DNA of 64,000 nt from Tyto alba (Eukaryota > Chordata > Aves > Strigiformes > Tytonidae). The translations under genes and the position numbers were made by a program. Below the pieces are notes generated by a model that worked only from the letters and a program-made list of their open reading frames with translations, ran no database searches and was not told where the DNA came from. Numbering within the stretch: position 1 is the first letter of the stretch; each line of letters opens with the position of its first letter. Shown here piece after piece: positions 14,601 through 28,435 of the stretch. The stretch is taken from assembly GCF_018691265.1 (NCBI RefSeq), contig NW_024881272.1, forward strand, positions 19,457,323 through 19,521,322, written 5' to 3'.

Positions 14601-17600
14601 CTTTGAAAACTAATTCTTACATTGTAGGATCACAAAGAAAACGTTATTTGGCAAACACAATTTTAGTCAAGTGTGATTGTCTGCAACAAAGCAGTGAAAA
14701 CCAGTATGAAAATAACGAATGGCCGAATGTCATTCTAAACTTCTATTTCGGACAAGCTAATTATTGAGTTTCAACTTTTCTAACTTAGTAGAAAAAAGCC
14801 CAAGAACAAGGATTTTATCATCTTGTGACTGAAAGAGTAATGTTTGGTTTCAATTAAGAACACTCATAAACCCCCTTAGTTCTGCAAAATAGAAAGTAAG
14901 GAAGAACTGGCTTTGAAAAGTTGTATTTACCTAATTGCCCATGCACTTATAAGCATCTTTCATAGAAAGTTACAAAAATAAGGCTGGAATGCGCCTTCCC
15001 TGAGGTGAGGCAGCCCATGGGCTGCCCCAGGCCGGCTGGCCCCACGCTGACCCTGGCAGACCTCTCAGCTTTGAAATAGTGCACCAGGGAGGGCAGGAAG
15101 GCAACCAGCATCACCATTTCGGGGCAGCATATAACCCTGTCAGGCAGCTCTATGGTTTGTAGTTTTGTGCTCGTACAGAGCCAGGACTCCGGTGTAAGCA
15201 CAGGTGTAGAATGCTCAGGATGATGTATTTGGAGTTATAAAATGTGAATCATCTCAGGTTGTGCCCTGGTTCTTTGGTTGTGGCATAGCCAAGGGAAAAA
15301 AACATTTCATGTCAGTTTTCAAAAATTAACTAATTCTAAGCTAAATGACAGAATTATAGCAAAGGACACAATTTCTGAAGGCAGTTGGTCTGGTCATACA
15401 ACCTGTTCCAGAGCCCTGTGTCCAGACTTCTGCTGAGGATTGTGTTGCTGCTGTACTGGAGTAACTCCAGACAAGTTTTAACAATCAGGCCCTGCAGTAT
15501 ACTTGGAAGTTAAATTAGCCTTTAAAACAAACTTTTTACTCAAGACTTCAGAAGGAATTAAACTACCATAATACTTGAGAGAAGAAATGGGGGTCCTAGA
15601 GATGGAACTGAGCCACTGTATTTGTTTAGGCTTTTAATTAAAAGATCTCATTGAAATCTTCACAGGATTTTGGCAACATATGAAGCTGAAAGTTAATGGT
15701 CTTGTTCGGTGTGGAAATACTTAATGTGAATACTTAATGTGTAATATTTTGCAGACCCTGATTTTTGTTTTTCCTTCTCATTCTGCAAAAGTCCCATAGA
15801 TTTTAATAGCATTCTGCAGAAAGTAACCTGAAAAACTATCACATTTAGTAACAGTACTAATTCCTAAGAAACTCTACAGGATTTTTCATTAGAGCTGTGT
15901 TTATATCCCAGATTGTGCATACACACTTGAGCATTCAGAATCAAAAATTAAAGTGGGAAATAATCCATTTTAGAATGTCAGTTCCATCTTGAACATTTGT
16001 GTTTTTCTCAATTATATTGCATATGGCTTTTGCTTGTTAAATAAGTAGCTCTCCTATTTTTATAAGAATAAACAGGTTCAGTGACTCTTCTGGTTAAAAC
16101 TATAGGGTTTTGGGGAAGCTACATGTGATATAATCACTTCAGTTCTATTTCTGATGTCATGCTAAAGGATGTTCTTTAATCTGTGGCTACATTTACATTA
16201 GTAAGTCATTTGGCACAATAGGAGGGTGCCTGTAAAGTGAGCTAGCCCATGCCGTGGGCCAGCTCTGCTTTGCTCCAGTAGGCTCATGCCCAGCAGCAGG
16301 CTGAGCGTGTTCAGCGGGCTCCTGGAGCGCATCTTCGGGCTTGAGATTCGTCTGAAAGGAATCCAGCTGGTGCACTCTGAAACCCAAAGCAGAGTCTGCC
16401 GGGCTGATAGGGAGAATCACTTCAAAAGCAAGCTCCTGATCCAAACCGAAATAGTTCTGCCGTCACACCCTGCCTGCGCGAGGAGCACTGCAGGCGCAGA
16501 GCCTGAGTGTCTCCGGGACACGCCTTTGCGCCCAAAATACGCCTTGCTGGGAAAAACACAACTGTATTCAAGGTTTGTGCTCTTGCCAATATCGCCTTCT
16601 AAACTTAGCTTTTTCCTCACCTTAGATGTTTCTTTTTGTTTTTTTTTTTTTTTCTTTCTCTATTGATTGATTCACTGGTTCTTATATTAAGTACAAGGGG
16701 TGGTGGAGAATGAGAGCAAGAATAAATTGCAGCACTGATTATTGCTTATCTGTTCCCAGACCGGTAATGTTTCTCCTTAGAGATGCTGTATTCATTCTTG
16801 CAGGAATCTATACGTGTGTATGAACCTCAGCTATGCATGAATACCACTATAGGGAATGGAAAGTCTGTTTTATATGAAGCTAGTCACACATGTGCATTTA
16901 CACTATCGGGTGCCATAGCATTGAGCCTCTGATTGTTCCAAGTGGCTGAAGCCTTGTTGTGCACCTAGTAGTAGAATAAGGAAAATGATTTATTTTACTC
17001 CTAGAAGGGATGGATCCCCTCCATGTGCTTTCTTCTAGGGAAAATTTAGCAAGCTTACAAAGGCATGTTTTTAATTTCAATATAGTTGTCTTAAAAGATT
17101 AATTTCTCCCTGAGGACATTTGGGCAAGGTGGAGAGAGAGATTGATCCAGACGCTCTTTGCTGACAGACAGAGAAAAATTCTACTTCAGGTTAACATTTG
17201 TGAATATATTTTAAAAAATTTGTATGCAAATCTGACAGGGACAGTGCAAGCCAGACAACAGGCATCTTAAAAGTGCCTGAGATGCATAGATTTGCATGAC
17301 CATAGCTGCATTAATAAGATGGGGCTCGGCCCTGCTGACTGGACTAGAAGAAACCTTTGGAGCTTCCCTCTCTGTATCTCCAATGGACAAGCAGAGGAGA
17401 CAGGTATACTTTTCAGACAGAAACACAGGGGTCGTGTTCAGGGTACTTTTCACAGTAGACTCAGCAGTGCTTGCTGAATCAGACATATAAAAATATGTCA
17501 TTCACCTTTTCTTTGATGCTTTGGGTACATTTCCAAGTGGGACTCCTAAACATTGCATGCTCAGTGCTGGCAAGACTTGGCACTGTGAACAAGTAATCTG

Positions 17601-20600
17601 ACTTTGGGCTTCTGGGGAGTACCCCGAATTAGAGAAACAGGGAGATCTGATGTCTTACATGTTATCTGAGAAGAGAGCCAGTTGGAGCGAGTGACCGTGC
17701 GTTCACATCCTGCTCGCCGTGCACTCCGTCTGGCTTCCCTGCAGAGCGCGAGCAGTGCTCCCGTACCAGCAGCTGCAGCCACTACCACTTCTGCCTCTGC
17801 ACAAGAAATCGATGCTTGCTCTGATATTGGCTCTCTTGCCTGGCAGTAGTCTCTAATGGCTACAATGTGAGGACTTCTTAATGGTGAAAGCTGAGCATCA
17901 ACCAGTTCTGAAGGAGACCCTGATACCTGGGAAGAGAAGACTCTTCTTCATTTGATGCCAATCTCTAAGGCGACAGCAGCCGTGGCGCTGAGCACGGGAA
18001 GTAACGGGGCTCACGCCTGTCAGCAGCGAAGGAAACGCCTCCTTGGGAAGCAGTCCTTCCTAGCGTCCAGCCATAACAACCGCTGTCCTTCTCAAATGAT
18101 GTGTGGAACCAGAAACACCACTGGAGACCGGGATGCTTTTGTGAGTCACAAGCTGGTTTTCAGTGGGTGGGCAGAGGAGGTGGGGGCAGTCAGTGGGACC
18201 AAGCGTGCGTGTTGCCTGCTTGTGCACATTGAACCCTGGAAACACGGGTTTCTGTCAAAATGATCAGTAAACCTGTCACTGTTCAGAGGTTGCTGGCTGT
18301 TAGAACTGTTTTAACTGTCAAAAAGACTGATAAGCACATTTTAGCCACCTAGAAAGGACTCTGCTCCTGTGCGTGGCAAAGCTCAGGGCCCTGGGAGCAT
18401 TACGGGCAAAGTCCTTCCAAGGCCAAAGAAAGAGGTGTGTGAGGACAGCAGTGGATGTGAGGTCTAGAGATGGTAAAGTCCCACTTCAGGAAACTAATCT
18501 TCTATGGAGCTGTGTCATGGCACTTGTCCCAAAGCCCTGCGTAAGATCAGCTGTGACAGAGCAAGTGAGGGTACAGAAGTGATGAGGGGAGGAGTGGAGG
18601 TAAAACTAGGAGCATAGTTCTCTGGGGTTGTTCAGGTAAAACAGGTAAATATTTAAGGGTCTTCATTAAGCCCATTTGCTGTTTAGAAAGGAAAAAAATG
18701 CTGGCTTAGAACATTATTTAATTTCTTGTGTTTCAGAAGGAGGCAAAGTAGAGGAGGAAGATGGCTCTGAGTCAATTCTTTCTATGAGAGCAGGATGTTG
18801 GTAGAAGGAATGGTCAGGACTGAGGAATAAAAAGGAACATTACAGGTTTTGTCCATAAAGAAGAAAAACATGCTGTGCAAAAGAGGGCATTGAATCCTAA
18901 GACAATGTCTTAATAGCATCTAGGTGTTAAAGCTCTGAGACTTGATAGCATAGTTGACAAAGCATCAGCTTTACTGAGTTAGTAGTGTTGCTGAAATGAA
19001 CTGTCAGTTTTGAGGTTGTTTATAGAGCAAGGCAGGAGGCAGTCTTTGGTGTTTGCTTAGGGTTCTTCTTTCCCTAAATACTTTGCAGTGAACACGTATG
19101 ATCTGAAGAAACACATTTTGGGGTTGAGGGTGGTGTCCCCAAGGTTTTCTTTTCACAGCCTGCAGGCATTGACCTGCCGAGAGTTGCCCAGCCAGGGTCC
19201 TGCCTGTCACAACAGCGCGCAACGCGTCAGCTCAGAAAGGCTGCGAACGTGTAACGGGGTCTTAGCGCGTAATTTATCCTGTGATACCTGAGGCACTACA
19301 TGGGTGACTAGAATGTGCTAGCTGGGGATAGGTCTTCCAAAGGGATGTTAAAAGTGTCAGCTTTATAATTTGACCTGTTTTTTCTTTGTTGCTGGTTGTA
19401 AAGATAGAAGCCACTGCGTGGTTAAATTGTTCTGTTGTGTTTGGTTGGTTGAGTTTTATTTTGAGAAGGAGGGGGATAATTCTAGTTCTTCAGAACTAAA
19501 AATTAGATCAAAATCCTGGCAACTCTTCAAAATAAATGAGCAACCTTGCAATAAAGGGGTTTCTGTCACCTTGGAAACACAGTTTGAAAAAGCCAGTTGG
19601 AGTAATTTTAGTTTCAGACTTCCCTCTGCCCTTGTCCCTCCCATGCAAATTCTGTTTTTACACTCATATATCCGGTTTAGCTGTTTTTTTTCTGTATAGA
19701 CAACAGGGGAATTTGCCAGACAAATGTGGAAAAACATGGAAAATGACCTTGTGCACGATGTTTCAGTGCAGGAATTGGTACTTGGAAACACAACAAGGTT
19801 AAGCCTATCTAAAAATAGATTTTAAAAAATCAGCCATTTTCGATCTTACAGCTCAATGTAAAAAACCCAGAAGTTTAACTTAATACTTGTTTTTTACATA
19901 CTGTTGAGTCTTTTTGTTTTGGAGAAGAATATGGCATTTAGGAAACAAATTTTAGCAATGAGAAGGAACATTGGGGCGGGGGTTAAACAAGGAAAAATCT
20001 GCTTCAAAAAATAGATGTAATCTAGTAAATATACATGGTCATTCAGAAGCCCCTCCATTGTGATATCTGTCTGAAATTTGTTGTATTGAAGTGCTGTTGG
20101 TATTTGTTGCGGACATTACACAGATTATGCTGCGGCATGGCTGGAAACTCAAGTAATTAGAGAAGAGATTAGGATAAAGTAGTGCTTCTATCCACTAAAG
20201 AATGTAAATATTTTGAATATTTTCAATAGCTCACACTTCTCAATAACAGATCTCACCTGAAGAGTGCCCTTACTGTGAGGGCCCACTAGAGAAAGCGCAG
20301 AAGCCTTTGCAGCCTTGCCTGTCTACTTGAAATCAGCTGAGATACAGGGACTTTCCACTCCCACTCAGAAAATATTTCAAAGTGAAAAGTAAATCGATTT
20401 TCAGTTCTTTTAAAGATAAAATTGCATTTAAATGTATTTTTTATTGTCCAGGTAATATTCCTGGAAACTTAGAGAAGCCCTTGCAGGACTGGCTGAGAGT
20501 CTCTGTGCCAGTGTCTGGCGTCACCTCTGCCTGCTGGGCTGCTACCAGCTGTGAGGTCTGTTAGGCTGGGTAGGAAAAGATGTCACCTAGGAGCATGTGC

Positions 20601-23600
20601 CATAGTCTGAGCAGCACAGAAGACTAGTAGGACATTGCACTAATGCATCACATGAGACATGGCTAGATAAAATAGGTAATATTTGGGTTAAATATTTGGA
20701 AATGCTTCCTAACCACATGACTGGTTAGACTGTTGGGATAATAGTAGTCCCACATAACTTGAGATATTTAAACTGAGATTGGGCTACATATGAGCAAAGG
20801 AGGAGATGTGTGATTAAGGGAACACAACTCAGGTTATAAATCTATTTTTTCACCTTTGTTTTCTCGGGTTCTATTGTGTCTCCCAGGGGTGACTGTATCT
20901 TATGAAGGACATCAAAAATTAAAAGAAGCTTGACCATGCCATCTTCCCATCAGCTGCTGAGCTTTTGTCATTCCTTGTTATCACAGGAATGAGTGAGTGA
21001 GTGTTGGGAGCAAGCTGTCAGCAGATGGTAGGCAGCAACCCTGGCAAGGTTGCAAATGGGGGACTCTTCCTGCTGGAGCCAGCGGGATCAAGTACTAGTC
21101 GTCTTGCTGCATTGTTCTTCACAAGTCAAGAAAGCTCATCAGATCAAAACATGTGCTCCATAGTGTCTGGCCTAATCAGGAAAACTTTTTTCTCTGGTGA
21201 AACACAGTTTTACTCTGTTCTACTTAATAGGTGCCCTCCAGGAGATGCAAAAAACCTCCAGGGTTCACCCGTGTAGCTGTACAAGCATGCTTTTCTAGTT
21301 TTCGGCCACTGTACTGAAGCAGTGTTGTTCAGATTCTGCAAACAAGCTAATCATGAGCACGCTAATGCATGCACAGACTTCATTATCATAGCTTCTTACT
21401 ATTAACTTCTCTGATTGCTCCCTTTGACGCACACACAATGGAGAGAAAGAAGAGAATATTTCCCATATGAAATTCCACAGATCTCTCGGCAGCCTGAGGT
21501 GATATGCTGGGTTTCTCTGGCTTTTTTTTTTTTGTTTTCCCTTTTTTTGGCTTTGTAACATACAGGATGACTATCACGAAATGATCATAAATGCACATAT
21601 ATAAAGTTGTTTGAGTAATTAAATTATTTAGCTTGCATAAAAGAGAAAAATAGACTAGATCTTTTCAACATGTGAAGGTCATTGGCAGATTTTGTCTATA
21701 GATCAACATCTGTTGCTTAAAATTTAAGACTGTAAGAACACATTTTTAAGGCATCCTTGTGATTATCTTAAGTACTTTAAGCACAGCACACTATATACAG
21801 TTCTTAAAGGATCAGTCTTCCAATTTATGGACCTTTCCACTTCTTTTTTTACATATTGCCTTTCCTTTTACAGCACTTAGAAGTCCTCTATACTTTGCTC
21901 TGACTGGAAACTCAGTTTTGAGGCTGAAAAAAAATTGCTATTTCTAATGATAGAAGTGGAAGAAAGAAATTTTAAGGAAGTGGAATACCTTAAGACCATG
22001 TTCATTAAATATGTTCCCTCATTCTGGCACTTTGTTGACTGCTAACAGGCAATCAGAAGCCATTCAAGATATTCCCCTTGTGATGTTTAAGTTTTGCAGG
22101 ACTTTTAATAAACAAATTTTGCATATGCAGCATGCTTTAGGACCCTATGCACAATGGCATTTGTGGTGGATGTACCTTAAAACATCTCCTGGACTCTGTT
22201 GTGTGGACTGGCAGACCCTCAGCTCTGCTAAGGGTCTGTCAGTCGGTACAGCACTCCCGTACAGTATTGACAGGGACTGCTACAGGACACAGCTCAAAAA
22301 CCTTACAGCTCCAGCTAGTGAGGGGATGAGATTCACAAATGTTACATTTAATCTGAGTTTGGACTAATAGCCATATACTAGGAGAGACTGAATGATGGCA
22401 GAGACTTTGTGAAGGCATGAGGCCAAGGAGCAAGACAGACCGCAGGCAGACGTGGGTGAGAGCTCTGCTTCTTCCCCGCCCTCCTGGGGCAGAAATGGCA
22501 GGACCACAAATGTGATCCTGGCCTAAAGTGGTAGGACAAAATAGAGAAATGCTTATTTAGTTTTCAGTTCCTTCATAGAGGATCTCCTAATGTTTTGAGC
22601 ATAAACTTGAATCTGTTTTTCTTTTGCTTGAACTTACTACACTCTTCATTTGTGTTTACTTTCACTTCAACCAAGGTGAAGTGTCACTGATCTGCTGGTT
22701 TTGTCTCCATTTTAGGAGAAAGTAATGGTCATGATGGTCATGGTACTGACTATTTTTACTGTATGGGTAATGCTCTGGCTTCTTCATATCCAAAATACTC
22801 TGGTATTTTTAGCATATCTTCAGTGAGACTGGCATCCTACCATAGCACTGGCATGCTGTAAGACTGCAGCCAGAGGTGGTAATGACAGCCCTGAAGTTCA
22901 GTGACATTTTGAAAAGCTCATGGGGATGTTAGCTTGAAGTCTCTAAAAAGACAAATACCGATTTTAAAAAATAAGTGCAAGATACTAAAGTGCATGAATT
23001 ACTGTCTTATTTCCATTTAAACAAAGCACAGAAGGCAGACCCGTGAACACTCCTGCTGCTTAATTTAGCTGATAGTTATGAACAGAAGTATTTCCATCAC
23101 ACTGCTCATTCGAATCTGGGTTAGCCATACATGGTTCTTAAAATCTTCTGTTTGATTTTAGTTACAGCTTAACAGGACAAGTAGACCAGGCCACTGGGAG
23201 TGATGGACTCAGCACTTCACAGACAGCCAGGGTAGCAACCATCCTGATGCTACAAGTCATACCACCAGAGCCCAGGAGGCCCATGCCACAGGCATCTGAG
23301 AGGAACAGATGGTGGCAGTGGCTTCTCAGAGGTCCATTCCCTCTCTGTGAGAAGGCACCAAGTTTGGTTGGCCATGTCCAAGCAACAGCAACGCAGGTGT
23401 GGCGCACTGGGTATACGATCTTCACGGCGGTGCCTCTTAAAGCGGTTTTGGATTAAGGAGGTTTCTGGCAAGCATGCACTCTAGAAGGGAGTCAGTGGTC
23501 TGAGCCAAACACTTGACTGCTCTTGGAGTTTCTAAAATTTGCTTTCAAAAAGTGCAGCCCCATCTGCAGATGGTTCCAGACACCAGCGAACAGATGGTGG

Positions 23601-25990
23601 AGCCATTTGGGTAATGAACACCTTCAGCTTCGTCCAGCCTGTTGTCTAGCAACCTTGTCAGGTTTAGAATATAAATGGTTTATTCTCCCATTGGTTTGTG
23701 TTCCTAAGAAGATAACCAGCTGTATTCTGGACCCTCTGGGCCTCTGGGGTGCCTCGGCTGGCCAGTTCAAAATAAGGTCTGGGGGGTAACAAAGGTATGG
23801 ATGACTGTAGTGGTGTCTGCATCTGAGAGAGATCAGTTGTTTGGCAGGCTGGGGATAATGCACATGGCTATTAGCTGCCTGATAGAGTTTCATGGGACTC
23901 TTATTTCAGGCCATTTCGATGTCAGGGAGGCAGACGCTTTCAATAAAAAGAGTGCTCATAGATTTTATTGGGGCATTCAAGTGCTTCCAGTTCCCAGCTG
24001 TCATCAGCTCTGCTTTAGTCATATAGTTGTCACTTTATCCCCCTGTCTGCGACAGGTCTTGAGAGAAGAAAGATACCAATTTGCTAAGCTGTAATGAAAA
24101 GGAGACTCACTCACATTGCCAGACGCTTTCAATTTTACTCATATGAATGAATCCCACTGAAGTAAAATAAATTATATCTTTACACAGTTACATCCTAAAT
24201 TACTATGTAACTTTTATTTCAGGTACAGGAGCAGGTCTTAGATGCTATAAGGGATGGAATTTTCCAAAATCAGACCAGAGCAGTTCAAAACCAGTCCCTG
24301 AGTTTATACAGAAATGAAAGCCTGTGTACTTAGGAAAGCACAGCTTCTTCACGGTATCTGCTGAGGCAGAGCTGACCTCTAAAACTGCTAGCAAGGCTGT
24401 GAAGGTTATTTGTCAGTCTTTTATTAGGAACTATTTATCTGTGTAACTTTGTCATTCAGCTAGATAAGTGCCCAAACTTTGCCACTTATACATCAGCTTC
24501 TTCACCAGGGATATCCTTCTCATCAGTGCATATTTTTTCCAACTTAAGTTTGACTTTTTTGCTTGTGCAGTCATTTACAATTCTTGTGTCATCAATTCAT
24601 AAAAGGTTAAGCAATTGGTGAAATCTCCATCTGTTAATGAAAAAAACTTTTTTCTCTTTGTATCTTCAGAAGAATACTGCTTTCTGTTTGTTTAAAGCCA
24701 CATTGTTTAACCAGTCCTAAATATTTGCCCATCTCCTAATAAGAAGCCTCTTCAGGTCAATGCAAGCTCTAGTCCCATCCTCTCAAAGTAGCTTTTACTT
24801 ATTGTAGAAGGCCGAGTAAAGGGACTCCCGTTCAGCACTGTGTGTTTTGCAGCTCCTGAACAAAACAGGCTGAACTGAAAACAAAAACTCAGCTTTGACT
24901 CTTACTCCACTGGCTCAAGTTAGTTCCAGTCAGATCCTTAATGTTATTTTATCTGCAGGGGTTTGGGTTTTTTTTTGTGATCAGTGCCAACTCTGTTGGG
25001 CAAATACAGGATACATAAGGATTAAAAAAAAAAAAAAATCCAGCTGCCAACAAGAAAAAGTGCTTTGTAACCACAGTTTGGAATGGAAACAATTTTCTAA
25101 GATACAGATCAAACTGTGTTTATAGACTCAACTATTGGCAGCTTTTCACCGAGCTATTTCCTGTGTGCCTATTGCATAGAGGAATAATCTAAATGCTTAA
25201 ACTAACATTTAAAACCATAGAGAACATGAAAGAAATACTGTGTGAAACAGCACAGAAAACACAATGATGTTGAATTTTCTTTTGCTTCCATAGGTAATAC
25301 TCATGGGAGAAGGCAGTACTGCACGCCAAATGTCAGTACTTCAGTTCTTTGCAGGATTTGGTCTTTACTCTGGCTAGTACCTACTTTCTACTAATATTGT
25401 TTTAATTGCCAAAAGGAAATATCCAAGTAACAAAAATTTCTAAAAATGTCACCTAAATAAGAGGAACTTGCTAAGTGTTACATATGGTTACTTTAAGTGC
25501 AGTAAGCTGTTATTCATTAGGGAACTAATTCAGACAATCCACGGCACAGGTAGACAAGAGGAATCTGATTTCCCATTAGAACAGGTGATAAATCTGTAGG
25601 TGTGAAGATGACAGGCAGGGTAGGCATAGACTTATTTTGGTTGCTCAATTTGAAATGGTTGCAATCACATTTTCTTGCAGAAAAATTCCAGAGTTCATCT
25701 GCTAGATGTTTTGAATCTTTTAACTGTTTTTGAACGGGCCAGAGCCTCTCTTCCAGACTTCAAAGGCATGCTATTTGCTTCAGGCACATACTTGCTGGTG
25801 GCACAGCTAACCTCCTGACAGCAGCAGCAAGGTCAGCACAGTCGAGCTGTGGTGCCCATGCAGAATTTTACTGGGAATTTTGTCACCGGTGTTCCGCTTG
25901 GCTTGACTTCATTTGTTCTATTCAAACTATATCTCAGGTAGGGAAGATGGCAGCTCTCATACAAGGAAGGGTTTAGAGTTAGGAGAGTAA
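11601..25990. other. Intergenic desert, no identifiable gene
   Basis: This covers most of the space between C1orf52 and SYDE2. Many frames of 60-126 codons occur on both strands (for example 16286-16666, 22011-22367, 23523-23789, 23801-24094), but none shows a recognisable domain, consistent start or splice pattern. GC-richer patches near 15.0, 16.3, 18.0 and 23.3 kb may be old repeats or regulatory elements. AT-rich stretches lie near 13.8 and 21.6 kb. I see no RNA gene in it. Confidence 0.55.
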
Positions 25991-25992
25991 CT

Positions 25993-26165
25993 TCAGTTGG
26001 ACAGGACCTCTGGAGGTCCTCTGGTCAGCCCCAGTGCAGAGCAAGAGATAAATAGGTGAGTTTGGCCAGGGCCAGCCAAGTTTTCAGTGTCATGAGGATG
26101 GAGTTCCCACAGCTTTTCTGGGCAACCTGTTTCAGCACCTGACTATGAGATGATAAAAAAAAAGT
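25993..26165 (-). mobile_element. CR1 LINE 3' fragment (decayed)
   Basis: On the plus strand it reads GTTGGACAGGACCTCTGGAGG...CTGGTCAG, later GGATGGAGTTCCCACAGC and TCTGGGCAACCTGTTTCAGC, then an A run. This is the reverse complement of the 3' end of avian CR1 elements, so the element is inserted on the minus strand with its 3' end at the left. Divergence is considerable, so it is old. CR1 copies are usually 5' truncated, and this one is only about 170 bases. Confidence 0.7.
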
Positions 26166-26613
26166 GCCATCCAATATATTTATGCCTTTCTTCTTTGACT
26201 GTATCCTTACAGATCAGGACCAGAGTTCTGGAAATTACAGTAAAAATCTTAGTTTTGATTCCAACCTGGAAGTCAAAGTTTTTGGTGGGAATGAATGCTT
26301 AACCACTCAAACAGATAAGATCAGGTTAGAGGAGGTGGCATTAGGCTTTTCCTTTGCTTCGGACCATAGGTAATGAAGAAAATGTAATTGTGAGTTAATC
26401 TGCTGGAGATAGATGCACTAGTTGTGCACAGTGAGTGCACTGTCAGAAAAGCACTGATAATTTTGTTTTTATGCATTTCTTGCATGCTACTTCAATGAAG
26501 ATGCTGTTCCTAACCCAGCCTGTGGGCACTGCGATGCGGGTGCCAGAGAGGCAGGACCTGACCCCCACAGGGCCGGGGGCCAGGCAGACCCCGCGGGACT
26601 CGCAGCTCCTCAC

Positions 26614-26664
26614 CTGCACAGCAGTGAGCACCAAGACCATCCCAGCCACCGATGCCTTGTCCAT
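26614..26664 (-). other. Candidate signal-peptide-like first exon, speculative
   Basis: Read on the minus strand, ATG at 26664 opens MDKASVAGMVLVLTAVQ and is followed directly by a strong donor CAG|GTGAGG (exon end 26614, phase 0). The 17 residues have the short polar start and hydrophobic core of a signal peptide. A TTTAAATA string lies at about 26750, some 85 bases upstream of the ATG. No downstream exon was found, so this may be chance. Confidence 0.15.
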
Positions 26665-27778
26665 GATTTTTTCCCAACCGAAGGCATTCTGGAATGGTTT
26701 TACATCTTGCTCTGAAACTCGTAGGCAGATATTTCCCAATATGTGTATTTAAAGGAATGTAAATAGTTTCAAAAGACAGAATGGCAAAATAGCATTTCAA
26801 GCTGTTGCTATGTGACATAACTATGGTGAGATTTATTTTAGAAGAAGAAAAATCACAACTACTCTGAAATGGATTTTTTTTTACACTGTAGAAATACAGG
26901 TATTACTGCGTTGCTACTGTTGGTGTCTCACCCATAAAGATTTGAGATTTTAATCTAATTCTGTTCTTCAGGAAGATTTAGTTTCAAAGGATCAAATTAT
27001 TAAACCCCCCTCAAAATTTGGTAAGAGAGGAAATCTGTGAATACACGTGCTGTTCGTGAGCTGCAGTTGTCTTCTTCAGAACCAAATGAGCACTTCCTTC
27101 AGCCCAGAGTTTGGGGGTTTGTTGCGTATGGAGGCGGCATCCAACCCACCCGCAACCTGCCGGGGGCGGCCATGGCTCCGCTGCCCTCACCCGCCACGAG
27201 ATAAGTGTATTGCTGACCGCTTGTAAGAAATGTCATAAAAAAATCTGCAAAATATATTCCTGAAGCCATTTATAATGAAATGTAACACAGGAGATCTAGA
27301 CCCATGTAAATGTCAACCCATGAAAGCTGTCTCAGTACTTTATCTGGGTAAAAAAAAATCAATGACATACCATTTCCAAAGATGTGTTTCCAAGGGCTGT
27401 GCGCTCGCTAATGGCACTAATGCGCAATGTAGCTGACCAACACATATGCCAAAACCCAATTTTTGCCCACTTCAGCAGCCTCAGCACATTATTTGCTCAG
27501 TCTTAATGCTGTTTGTCTTCTACCTATCTGGCATTTCGGCTGGAATACTAAAGGCTACTAACACCAAGGCCAACTTCATCCCGCTTCACTGGCGTTGCTG
27601 TGCTGAGGAGCGTGAAAAAGCTTTCGAGGAGGGTGAGCTGCTGTTCCCGCCACGGCCGGGACTGCAGGGGAATGGTTTAAAAACCTGCCAGGAAGCAAGA
27701 ACTGTCACATGCACAGCCTCACCCCAGAGGGGAAACAGAAGTTGGCAGCCCACAGATTTGTTTCTTCGGGGGAGGAAA

Positions 27779-27834
27779 AAAACCCAACAAACCACCACCC
27801 CACCACCCCCCACCCCCCCCCAACCAAACCATCA
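27779..27834. repeat. C/A-rich low-complexity tract
   Basis: AACCC and CCACC units run into a C8 stretch and CCAACC units. It could form G-quadruplex or i-motif structures but lies outside any exon. Confidence 0.85.
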
Positions 27835-28272
27835 AGGGAAAAGAAGTATTTAAAATATGATGTGAATCCTTGGGTCTTTGGCGAGAAATGCTACGCACAT
27901 GGCTGAGGGCAACGATACTCCGAGCTGCCGTGAGGAACACTCCGAGTACAGCTCAGGGCACTGATGGGGAGCCTGCGTCCCCCCGGGGCCGCGGCGGCGA
28001 GCCGCCCGCCTGCCATAGCCCGGGCCACCTGCGGCAGGCAGCCGCCGTCCCCCCTCGCCCTGCCCCGCAGGGACCGGCTTCCCCGAGCGGGCCGGGGCCG
28101 ACCCGACCCGCCCCCCCTTCACCCCTCCCGACTTACCGGGCCGGGCGGCGGCCTGAGGCGGGCCGGGGGCGGGCGGCGGGCATGCGCACTGCGGGGCGCC
28201 CTCTCACCCCGCGCAGCTATGCCAAGTATGTGCGCGGCGGAGCCGGGGCCGGGCGCGCGGAGCCACGCCGCC

Positions 28273-28413
28273 ATGGGGCAGCGCGGGCCGGGGCTGCGGC
28301 TGCCGCTGCCGCCGAGGCTGGGGCTGGGGCTGGGGCTGCTTCTGCCGCCGCCGCCGCCGCCGCCGCGCAGGGGGGCTGCCGGTGCCCGCGGGCCGGGGGG
28401 CAGCGCCCGCTGA
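28273..28413 (+). other. Upstream ORF in the presumed SYDE2 leader (46 codons)
   Basis: The ATG at 28273 has a near-perfect Kozak context (GCCGCCATGG), better than that of the SYDE2 ATG at 28436 (CACCCATGG). It opens MGQRGPGLRLPLPPRLG, runs through Leu/Gly and Pro repeats encoded by GGGGCT and GCC repeats, and ends 22 bases before the SYDE2 start. It is in another frame. If the leader includes it, it should reduce or control SYDE2 translation. Whether the transcript starts upstream of 28273 is unknown. Confidence 0.4.
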
Positions 28414-28435
28414 GGGCAGCGGGGAGGCAGCACCC

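Larger units (their letters stand above)
26166..27930. other. Intergenic stretch upstream of the SYDE2 CpG island
   Basis: No established gene is visible. A GC-rich patch at about 26500-26640 holds the candidate minus-strand mini-exon described separately. A C/A-rich simple repeat occurs at 27779-27834. The frames at 27446-27940 are produced mostly by that repeat and by the rising GC content. Confidence 0.5.

Noticed and set aside
23162..24094. Cluster of plus and minus frames considered as a polymerase or RNase H remnant
   Set aside because: No catalytic or structural motif could be placed with confidence.
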